From contig JAISRF010000111.1 of NCBI GenBank assembly GCA_031273775.1, positions 1 through 17,567 of the forward strand: a stretch of DNA of 17,567 nt. The letters run 5' to 3'. Origin of the DNA: Oscillospiraceae bacterium (lineage in GTDB: Bacteria > Bacillota > Clostridia > Oscillospirales > Acutalibacteraceae). The notes below the pieces were generated by a model. It was given only the letters and a program-made list of their open reading frames with translations, was not told where the DNA came from and searched no databases. Numbering within the stretch: position 1 is the first letter of the stretch; every line of letters starts with the position of its first letter. The position numbers and the translations under genes are program-made. Below are positions 6,752-11,949 of this stretch, piece after piece.

Positions 6752-7555
6752 CTAAACTGCGTTATCTATCAGGCTGATAATTTCGGCAAGTTCCGCCTCC
6801 GTAAGGCGAAAGTTGTCAAGGTTGCTCCCGGACTGAGGATTTTTTGTGGGCGGTGAAGGAACGGGTGCGACCGGGCGCTCTGGGATGTTCGGCGTGGGAA
6901 CAGTGAAAGCCGCGGGCGGCGCGAACACAGTGGGAAATTCCACAGACGCGGATATTACAGGCTCTGAAACTGCGGGAAATTCCACAGACGCGGGTATTAC
7001 AGGCTCTGAAACTGCGGGAAATTCCACAGACGCGGATATTGAGGGTTTTGAAATGACAGGTTCCGGGTCAGGAATAAACTCCGGCAACGGCAAACTTTCA
7101 GCCGGCGCGAGGGTTTCGTCTGAATCCGCGGTAATTTCCGCGATTTCCCCCGCGGCAATTTCTTCTTCCGCGTTAAAAACGGAGATACGGTCGCTCCGGC
7201 CCAAACAGGGCAGAGGGTCGGCCGCAAAAAAGGTCACGTCCGCAATCAAGCCCGTGCCTTCCTGAACAGAGGTTACCACAGCCGGATAAGCATCATCACT
7301 GCCGTACTTTGCCACCATTACCGTTTGATTTTTAAAAAGGCGTACTTTTTTTGCGTTATTGGCGGTTAAATATAATTCCGCGGCGGCTGTGCTCGGCACG
7401 GATGGTTCCTCTGAGTGCCGGGCAAGAACTTTTCCAATCCGACGGAGACGCTTTTTGCAGACAGGACAAAAAAGCGCAGTGCCTTTCAAAAGACGGAAAC
7501 GCTTCTCCGGACGTTCTATCGCCGATGCGCAGTACGGGCAATATTGCATTTTCAT
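6752..7555 (-). CDS. Zinc-ribbon protein of unknown function with 14-residue repeats
   Basis: I do not recognise this 267-residue protein. It starts with a four-cysteine zinc ribbon: CPYC (C6, C9) and CPVC (C30, C33), then a basic KKRLRRIGK. Residues of about 70-150 look like a folded domain (LYLTANNAKKVRLFKNQTVM, VAKYGSDDAYPAVVTSVQEG). A Pro/Ser/Val/Glu-rich low-complexity region follows with three near-identical 14-residue units around ASVEFPAVSEPVI (about 167-208), then a Pro-rich tract and a short predicted helix NFRLTEAELAEIISLIDNAV at the C-terminus. No signal peptide or membrane segment is visible. I choose ATG 7555 because GGAGG lies six bases upstream; upstream ATGs at 7585 and 7582 lack such a site. 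The layout (zinc ribbon, domain, flexible linker, terminal helix) suggests an adaptor, but that is a guess. It lies between comF and the mutase gene. Confidence 0.75.
   Translation of the reverse strand: MKMQYCPYCASAIERPEKRFRLLKGTALFCPVCKKRLRRIGKVLARHSEEPSVPSTAAAELYLTANNAKKVRLFKNQTVMVAKYGSDDAYPAVVTSVQEGTGLIADVTFFAADPLPCLGRSDRISVFNAEEEIAAGEIAEITADSDETLAPAESLPLPEFIPDPEPVISKPSISASVEFPAVSEPVIPASVEFPAVSEPVISASVEFPTVFAPPAAFTVPTPNIPERPVAPVPSPPTKNPQSGSNLDNFRLTEAELAEIISLIDNAV
6932..7057. repeat. Tandem repeat, three 42-bp units, in frame
   Basis: Units begin at 6932, 6974 and 7016, each opening GGGAAATTCCACAGACGCGG on the plus strand. The first two are almost identical; the third diverges in its second half. 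The 42-bp period equals 14 codons, so copy-number change would keep the host protein in frame. Near-identity at the DNA level points to recent duplication. Confidence 0.9.
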
Positions 7556-7591
7556 ATGAAGCCTCCATTTAAGAACCTGCATCACAGATTC

Positions 7592-8287
7592 TTACTTAGT
7601 CAGGGCGATAACCGCAGCCCAGACCGTCACCGCGCCCGTGCGCTTGAGGACTCGGGCGCACTCGCGTAAGGTTGCGCCGGTGGTGGAAATATCGTCAATT
7701 AACAGAACGCGGAGTTTTTTTACCGGCTGGGTTCCGGCGCGATACACGCCCAGTACGTTGTCGGCTCGGGCGGCGGCGTTAAGACGATGCTGTTGCGGGT
7801 TGTCCACGCATTTCTCCAACGCATTTTTCAAAACGGGCTTTTTTAAACTCCGTCCTATCCGCTGAGCAAGCAGTTCAGACTGATTAAAACCACGGCGGGT
7901 GTAGGCAGCGGCGGCAAGCGGTACGGGAACCACGGCATCAATAAACTGTGGGATTAGCCTTGTTCGGACGGCATCCAACACGGCGCGGGCGAAAAAGGGC
8001 GCGCATTCACGGCGTTTTTTGAACTTGTAACGGTCAATAGCGCGGCGGACGGCTCCATCGTAGTAAAAAGGGGCGGCCAAACCGGAAACACCCGCCGATT
8101 GACGATCGCACACACAGAAACCCGAACCCCTGCCGCAGAGCGGGCAGGGGTTTTGCGGGACAAAGCTCACGTCCTTTACGCATTCGCCGCAGAGTCCGCC
8201 ATAAAGTCCGGATCCGGGGGGCACAGGCTCGCCACAGCAAACGCACTTTGACGGGAACAAAAACTCCAAAAAAGCAGGGTTCCACAT
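7592..8287 (-). CDS. comF: ComF family protein (competence-associated phosphoribosyltransferase-like)
   Basis: ComF proteins are needed for DNA uptake or processing of incoming single strands in transformable bacteria, and interact with PriA and DprA in some species. The 231-residue product has the family layout: an N-terminal zinc-binding region with CVCC (C15, C17, C18), CGEC (C33, C36), CPLC (C48, C51) and CVC (C58, C60); RAIDRYKFKKR (about 82-92); VPVPLAAAAYTRRGFNQSELLA; and the PRTase PRPP-binding motif VLLIDDISTTGATL (194-207). The open frame continues upstream to 8338, but ATG 8287 gives the usual length and has GGAGAT nine bases before it. The zinc-ribbon gene follows after 36 bases. 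A promoter is not obvious. dprA, a functional partner, lies about 3.6 kb away on the other strand. Confidence 0.92.
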   Translation of the reverse strand: MWNPAFLEFLFPSKCVCCGEPVPPGSGLYGGLCGECVKDVSFVPQNPCPLCGRGSGFCVCDRQSAGVSGLAAPFYYDGAVRRAIDRYKFKKRRECAPFFARAVLDAVRTRLIPQFIDAVVPVPLAAAAYTRRGFNQSELLAQRIGRSLKKPVLKNALEKCVDNPQQHRLNAAARADNVLGVYRAGTQPVKKLRVLLIDDISTTGATLRECARVLKRTGAVTVWAAVIALTK

Positions 8288-8355
8288 AACGGATTCATCT
8301 CCATGCTTTATTCTACATCGACACAAGATATTTTGCAATGTTTTTTTATTCTCTT

Positions 8356-8436
8356 CCGGTTAAATATCCGTTTGCGATCAGGTCAATGTAGTCAAAGTTT
8401 CGCTTGAGATGCTGTCATAAGATGCCGGTTAAATAT
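8356..8436. repeat. 12-bp direct repeat upstream of comF
   Basis: CCGGTTAAATAT occurs at 8356-8367 and again at 8425-8436, 69 bases apart, in the 195-bp stretch between the comF start and the AraC-family stop. It could be a paired operator for comF or chance. No good promoter hexamers are seen around it. Confidence 0.35.
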
Positions 8437-8482
8437 TCATGATTGGTAATGTACCACGCAACGAACGACAAGGTTCAGATTG

Positions 8483-9325
8483 TCATGGCTCTTCTCTTTT
8501 AGCAGTTTTCGAGGGAGGGATGCCGAACCGCTTCTTATACATTTTAGAGAACGCCGCCGCGTCTGAATAACCAACGCTGAACGCCGCCTCAATTACCGCG
8601 CATTGATTTTTGGCCAGCATGACGGCCGCTCTTTCCAGCCGGTAATTTACCAGATAATCCTGCGGATTAACACCTTTATATTGCTTGAAAATACGGCTGA
8701 AATAACGGCGGTCAATATTAAGCATATGGGCAATATCGTCAATAGTTATATCGCGCACATAATTCACATGGATAAAGTCCAAAGCCCGTTCCACATGATT
8801 CTCCACAATTGACGTGAAACGTCTCTTGTCTTTTGTTTTTTTGTTGATCCGGTCGATGACCTCATAAAATTTTGAGAAGGCGTATAAATGGGACGCCGTG
8901 TTTTCATAAACGCTTTTCTTGATATCAAAGAAAATTTCCGCCAGCTCCGGCAGGTATAAGGCGCAAACGCCGTTGTCAAAGCCGATCATGTGCATGATTT
9001 CTTCAGCCTGTTCCCCGTCAAAATCAATCCACGCGTAAGTCCAGGGTTCCAAAACATCCGATGTATACATCACTTTGGTATGCGGTCTCACCAAGAAGCA
9101 ATAATCCTTATTCAGAGGATATGACGCGCCCTCAGACTGAAAAACTCCTTTTCCGGAGATCACATAGTGAAACACAAAAATATTACGCATACCCGGCCCG
9201 AAGGAGCAGCCTCTCCCGCGTGAATGCCAGCCGATGGCTCTTACGTTCAGATTTGGGAATAGCTCCGTCATGTTCAGGAATACCAGGTTGAAGGTCATTT
9301 TATTGTCCGCTCCGCTGGTGTTCAT
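8483..9325 (-). CDS. AraC-family transcriptional regulator
   Basis: The 280-residue protein has the two-part AraC layout. Residues of about 15-140 form a cupin-like effector domain (NIFVFHYVISGKGVFQ, YCFLVRPHTKVMY, PWTYAWIDFDG), and residues of about 175-278 hold two helix-turn-helix motifs: DITIDDIAHMLNIDRRYFSRIFKQ, read as DITIDDIAHMLNID then RRYFSRIFKQYKG, and the second AVIEAAFSVGYSDAAAFSKM followed by the family end KKRFGIPPSK. Such proteins usually sense a sugar and activate a neighbouring transport or glycosidase operon, but no such operon is next to it, so its target is unknown. ATG 9325 has GGAAAGGG upstream, and a good promoter lies at 9366-9394. An isolated regulator among core genes suggests insertion or a regulon target elsewhere. 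Confidence 0.93.
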   Translation of the reverse strand: MNTSGADNKMTFNLVFLNMTELFPNLNVRAIGWHSRGRGCSFGPGMRNIFVFHYVISGKGVFQSEGASYPLNKDYCFLVRPHTKVMYTSDVLEPWTYAWIDFDGEQAEEIMHMIGFDNGVCALYLPELAEIFFDIKKSVYENTASHLYAFSKFYEVIDRINKKTKDKRRFTSIVENHVERALDFIHVNYVRDITIDDIAHMLNIDRRYFSRIFKQYKGVNPQDYLVNYRLERAAVMLAKNQCAVIEAAFSVGYSDAAAFSKMYKKRFGIPPSKTAKREEP

Positions 9326-9365
9326 ACCGATTTCCCTTTCCGGTATTTCTTAAAGGAATAGTTAC

Positions 9366-9394
9366 ATTATACCACATTATGAAACATTGTGCAA
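9366..9394 (-). promoter_or_regulatory. Probable promoter of the AraC-family gene, extended -10
   Basis: On the minus strand: -35 TTGCAC (9389-9394), 17-base spacer, -10 TATAAT (9366-9371) with TG one base upstream. It reads into the regulator gene with a leader of about 35 bases. The core TGTGGTATAAT is also found in the dnaA promoter. It stands back-to-back with the infC promoter, the two -35 elements being 42 bases apart. Confidence 0.75.
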
Positions 9395-9436
9395 GTTCTA
9401 TTTTCAAATAAAACAAAAACAGGAAAAAAATTTTTC

Positions 9437-9465
9437 TTGACTTTTTTTCTGATCGGTGTTAGAAT
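9437..9465 (+). promoter_or_regulatory. Sigma-A promoter of the infC-rpmI-rplT operon
   Basis: TTGACT (9437-9442), 17-base spacer, TAGAAT (9460-9465), with TG at 9457-9458 giving an extended -10. Both hexamers match five of six consensus bases. Transcription would start near 9472, leaving about 155 bases of leader before infC. Confidence 0.85.
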
Positions 9466-9570
9466 CAATCACGAAATCAAGAGAAACTTTCCGTTTCCAC
9501 CTTGCGGGTTTTGTCCTGCTTGCGTACAATCGCTTGAAATTTCCGGGTTTTTCGGATTATTTAAGTTTTT

Positions 9571-9601
9571 AATCGGAAAGTATATCACTTTCCGATTTTT
9601 T
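9571..9601 (+). terminator. Intrinsic terminator in the infC leader
   Basis: A perfect 10-bp stem, AATCGGAAAG (9571-9580) with CTTTCCGATT (9588-9597), a seven-base loop TATATCA, and a run of six T (9596-9601). It lies 26 bases before the infC start, upstream of the genes it would control, which marks it as an attenuator rather than the end of a transcript. Confidence 0.9.
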
Positions 9602-9612
9602 AATAACAGATA

Positions 9613-9619
9613 GGCGGTG
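9613..9619 (+). promoter_or_regulatory. Ribosome binding site deciding the infC AUA start
   Basis: GGCGGTG differs at one base from GGAGGTG and lies seven bases before the in-frame ATA at 9627. No ATG, GTG or TTG lies in the infC frame near it. Confidence 0.75.
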
Positions 9620-9626
9620 TTTAAAA

Positions 9627-10145
9627 ATAGCTAAAACAGATGCGGCAATCAATGAAGAAATCCGTGACCGGGAAATTCGCCTTGTCGGCAGCGAAGGAGA
9701 GCAGTTGGGGATTATGTCCGCAAGGGATGCTCTGCGGCTGGCGGCGGAAAGGGATTTGGATCTGGTCAAAATTGCGCCCAACGCAGCGCCGCCGGTGTGC
9801 AAGTTGATGGACTACGGCAAGTACAAGTTTGAACAGCAAAAACGTGAAAAGGAAGTCCGCAAAAATCAACATATTGTGGAGTTGAAAGAAATCCGGCTGT
9901 CGCTGAACATTGATACGCACGATTTTGAAACCAAACTGGGTCATGCCATCCGTTTTTTGAAGGATGGGGACAAGGTGAAAGCTTCAATCAGGTTTCGCGG
10001 CCGCGAGCTGGGTCACCCGGACATTGGGTACAATACCATGAATAGATTTGCGGAAGCGATTGCGGAATACGGAAATATTGAAAAACCCGCAAAGCTTGAT
10101 GGGCGTAATATGCTCATGTTTATCACGCCAAAGTCAGCTAAATAG
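9627..10145 (+). CDS. infC: Translation initiation factor IF-3 (AUA start codon)
   Basis: IF-3 binds the 30S subunit, keeps it apart from 50S and checks start codon and initiator tRNA. With an ATA start at 9627 the product has 172 residues, the normal length, and begins (M)AKTDAAINEEIRDREIRLVG. Seen: the N-terminal domain with NEEIR, GIMSARDALRLA, DLDLVKIAPNAAPPVCKLMD and YGKYKFEQQK, then the C-terminal domain KEIRLSLNIDTHDFETKLGH and FLKDGDKVKASIRFRGRE. The first usable standard codons (TTG 9705, ATG 9714) would remove the conserved N-terminus. Rare AUU/AUC/AUA starts are a known infC trait, because IF-3 rejects them and so limits its own synthesis. First gene of an operon with rpmI and rplT. 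Confidence 0.95.
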   Translation: MAKTDAAINEEIRDREIRLVGSEGEQLGIMSARDALRLAAERDLDLVKIAPNAAPPVCKLMDYGKYKFEQQKREKEVRKNQHIVELKEIRLSLNIDTHDFETKLGHAIRFLKDGDKVKASIRFRGRELGHPDIGYNTMNRFAEAIAEYGNIEKPAKLDGRNMLMFITPKSAK

Positions 10146-10200
10146 GCCTCGCTGGTAAATGAATGTACCGGTAATAAAATAAAATCGGAGGAGTAAAATC

Positions 10201-10401
10201 ATGCCTAAAATAAAAACACACAGCGGGGCGAAAAAACGCTTTTCGCTTACAAAAAGCGGGAAGGTGAAGCGCGCTCATGCGTTCACCGGGCACGATATTA
10301 AAGGTCGCAAATCCGCAAATAAAAAACGCAGCCTTCGCAAATCAGCTATTGCGGATGCCACCAATTCGGCTCAGATTAAGCGCTTAATACCATACAAATA
10401 G
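10201..10401 (+). CDS. rpmI: 50S ribosomal protein L35 (bL35)
   Basis: A small basic ribosomal protein of 66 residues, the usual length. It starts MPKIKTHSGAKKRFSLTKSG, with the family's PKxKTHxGAxKRF motif, and ends NKKRSLRKSA ... IKRLIPYK, the typical L35 C-terminus. GGAGGAG lies seven bases before ATG 10201. It sits 55 bases after infC and 50 before rplT, the conserved infC-rpmI-rplT order, and is presumably controlled by the leader upstream of infC. Confidence 0.97.
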   Translation: MPKIKTHSGAKKRFSLTKSGKVKRAHAFTGHDIKGRKSANKKRSLRKSAIADATNSAQIKRLIPYK

Positions 10402-10451
10402 ATGTGAATATTTACAAAAAATGATACTAACATTTTGGAGGAAGAACAGTC

Positions 10452-10805
10452 ATGGCTCGTGTTAAGGGAGCGCTTGCGACCCGCAAACGCAGAAAAAAAA
10501 TATTAAAGCTCGCGAAAGGTTATTTCGGCGCAAAAAGCCGTCATTTTAAAATGGCGAAAGAAGCCGTTTTCAAATCCGGTCAGTACGCCTATATTGGCAG
10601 AAAGCAAAGAAAACGCGATTTTCGCCGTCTCTGGATTACCCGTATTTCCGCCGCCTCCCGCGCAAACGGTGTGAATTATTCTACGCTGGTAAATGGATTG
10701 AAAAAAGCGAATATTGAATTGAACCGCAAGATGCTAGCGGAACTTGCTATTTCCGATTCCGCAGCCTTTACCGCAATTGTGGAAAAGGCAAAAGCGGCAC
10801 TGTAA
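10452..10805 (+). CDS. rplT: 50S ribosomal protein L20 (bL20)
   Basis: L20 binds 23S rRNA early in 50S assembly and in many bacteria represses its own operon. The 117-residue product is of standard length. Seen: MARVKGALATRKRRKKILKL, the unstructured basic N-terminal arm, then AKGYFGAKSRHFKMAKEAV, YAYIGRKQRKRDFRRLWI, TRISAASRANGVNYSTLVNG and LNRKMLAELA, all characteristic. TTTTGGAGGAAG lies before ATG 10452. It follows rpmI by 50 bases. A GC-rich hairpin follows it at 10817-10840. Confidence 0.98.
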   Translation: MARVKGALATRKRRKKILKLAKGYFGAKSRHFKMAKEAVFKSGQYAYIGRKQRKRDFRRLWITRISAASRANGVNYSTLVNGLKKANIELNRKMLAELAISDSAAFTAIVEKAKAAL

Positions 10806-10816
10806 CCATACTTTAA

Positions 10817-10840
10817 GCGCCCGGAACACAAACCGGGCGT
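10817..10840 (+). terminator. Hairpin between rplT and the methyltransferase gene (weak terminator or processing site)
   Basis: CGCCCGG (10818-10824) pairs with CCGGGCG (10833-10839) across an eight-base loop, with a possible G-U closing pair. The bases after it are AAAATATT, not a T-run, so it is not a standard intrinsic terminator. It may lower read-through or protect the rplT message. Confidence 0.4.
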
Positions 10841-10877
10841 AAAATATTATATACGCCTTAACCGTATAAAGGAGTAT

Positions 10878-11747
10878 ATGGTGAAAATTACAAGCAGGGA
10901 AAGCGAAAAAATTAAGCAAATCGTAAAGCTGCAATCCAGCGCGAAAGAACGTCGCCGGAGTGGATTGTTTGTAATTGAGGGATTCCGGCTTTGCCATGAT
11001 GCTTTGTCGTCCGGTGCGCGTATACGCTCGGTTTATTTTGCAGAAAGCGCGCATCAGGAAGCGGAATCGTTTTTGAATAAATCGGCGGCGGTCAGCGCTG
11101 ACAAATATGATTTTTCGGAGTGCTTTAAAAAAGTTTCACGTGAAACAAGGAAACAATCCACAGGACAGTTTCTGAGACAAGCTCAGACGTATATTTTGCC
11201 GGACGGGCTGTTCCAAAAAATCGCGGACACAGAAAATCCGCAGGGGATTTTACTTATTTGCGAGATTGCGAAGTGTGTGCCGGAAGTTAAACGCGGAGGG
11301 CGGTTTTTACTTTTAGAGAACATTTCAAATCCACAGAATTTGGGGACAATTGCGCGGTCGGCGGAGGCGTTCGGCATGGAAGGGCTTTTTTTGTCTGAAA
11401 ATTGTTGCGATGTGTTTTCCCCAAAGGCCATGCGCGCGGCGATGGGCGCGTTTTTCCGACTACCCTTTGAAACGGTCGAACTGGAAGCGGTTTGCGAAAG
11501 ACTGAAATCGGCAGGGATTCCGACTTTTGCCGCTATTGTGGCTGATGACGCCCTCCCTGTTACCAGGGCGGATTTTTCTGCGGGTGCCGGGATCGCAATC
11601 GGCAACGAGGGTGCGGGACTCACAGACGCCCTTACCGCCGCCTGCACCCGCACGATAACTGTCCCGATGGTAGGACGGGCTGAATCGTTGAACGCCGCAG
11701 CCGCAGCCGCGGTTTTGATGTGGGAGAGCCGCAGGTCGGCTTTGTAG
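10878..11747 (+). CDS. TrmH/SpoU-family RNA 2'-O-methyltransferase (YsgA-like)
   Basis: A SAM-dependent SPOUT enzyme that methylates ribose 2'-OH in rRNA or tRNA. Seen: an N-terminal substrate-binding part (KLQSSAKERRRSGLFVIEGF), and the three SPOUT motifs: NLGTIARSAEAFGM (from N154), IAIGNEGAGL (G242 onward) and VPMVGRAESLNAAAAAAVLM (S270). The 289 residues exceed the usual 250-265. The excess lies around residues 80-105, before ADTENPQGI, and contains VSRET (86-90), encoded by a parS palindrome (11132-11147). ATG 10878 has AAAGGAG upstream; a GTG follows directly. Linkage after rplT is common in Firmicutes, where ysgA-type genes sit near infC. The exact target nucleotide cannot be told. Confidence 0.92.
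   Translation: MVKITSRESEKIKQIVKLQSSAKERRRSGLFVIEGFRLCHDALSSGARIRSVYFAESAHQEAESFLNKSAAVSADKYDFSECFKKVSRETRKQSTGQFLRQAQTYILPDGLFQKIADTENPQGILLICEIAKCVPEVKRGGRFLLLENISNPQNLGTIARSAEAFGMEGLFLSENCCDVFSPKAMRAAMGAFFRLPFETVELEAVCERLKSAGIPTFAAIVADDALPVTRADFSAGAGIAIGNEGAGLTDALTAACTRTITVPMVGRAESLNAAAAAAVLMWESRRSAL
11132..11147. other. parS site 1 (ParB/Spo0J binding palindrome)
   Basis: AGTTTCACGTGAAACA contains the perfect 14-bp palindrome GTTTCACGTGAAAC (11133-11146) and matches the Firmicute parS consensus TGTTTCACGTGAAACA at 15 of 16 bases. ParB loads here, spreads and recruits SMC for origin segregation. It is inside the methyltransferase gene, read GTT TCA CGT GAA ACA. Chance occurrence of the 14-mer in this window is about one in fifteen thousand. 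Confidence 0.93.
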
Positions 11748-11811
11748 GGGCGTGCCATATCTGCCTCTTATATGGGAACATAATCCATTAGAACCTGTAT
11801 TCATAATTGCT

Positions 11812-11850
11812 CACAGCCGTCTTTTCGGCGCGGTTTCCGCCCGGACTGTG
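11812..11850 (+). terminator. Possible branched hairpin terminator after the methyltransferase gene
   Basis: CACAGCCG (11812-11819) can pair with CGG-A-CTGTG (11842-11850) with one bulged A, enclosing a second stem GGCG (11827-11830) with CGCC (11838-11841). CCCGTTTTCTTT follows. It lies in the 202-bp gap before dprA, where I see no gene. The stem is interrupted and the T-run imperfect, so this is tentative. Confidence 0.3.
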
Positions 11851-11949
11851 CCCGTTTTCTTTGATATGCGGCGTCATGTCAGCGAAAAACGTAAATGCCG
11901 CTCAAAATAATCAATCGTATAACAACACACAGAGGCGGAGACGACCCGA

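Larger units (their letters stand above)
9472..9626 (+). promoter_or_regulatory. infC operon leader, likely L20-type attenuator
   Basis: The stretch between the AraC-family start and infC holds no gene. The leader ends in an intrinsic terminator (9571-9601). An upstream segment ACTTTCCG (9486-9493) is perfectly complementary to CGGAAAGT (9574-9581), the 5' arm of that terminator, so an alternative antiterminator fold is possible. In other Firmicutes the infC-rpmI-rplT operon is controlled by ribosomal protein L20 binding such a leader and promoting termination. The position and terminator fit that family; L20 binding is inferred, as I cannot run a covariance search. Confidence 0.7.

Noticed and set aside
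6932..7057. CRISPR-like regular repeat
   Set aside because: Units are contiguous without unique spacers and keep the coding frame, so it is an in-gene tandem repeat.
6846..7265. Plus-strand open frame of 139 codons opposite the zinc-ribbon gene
   Set aside because: Low-complexity Gly/Ser/Thr product explained by the 42-bp repeat and codon bias of the opposite strand; no ribosome binding site.
7800..7815. DnaA-box-like TTGTCCACG in comF
   Set aside because: Two mismatches from consensus, isolated and in coding sequence; expected by chance.
8805..8825. Half parS match (GACGTGAAAC) inside the AraC-family gene
   Set aside because: Only the right half resembles parS; the left half fails and there is no palindrome.
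9389..9613. Open frame of 74 codons across the infC promoter and leader
   Set aside because: It overlaps the promoter and the terminator hairpin, has no ribosome binding site, and its Phe-rich product follows from the T-rich DNA.
11183..11758. Minus-strand open frame of 191 codons opposite the methyltransferase
   Set aside because: The plus frame carries all SPOUT motifs; the antisense product is Ala/Ser-rich with no recognisable domain.
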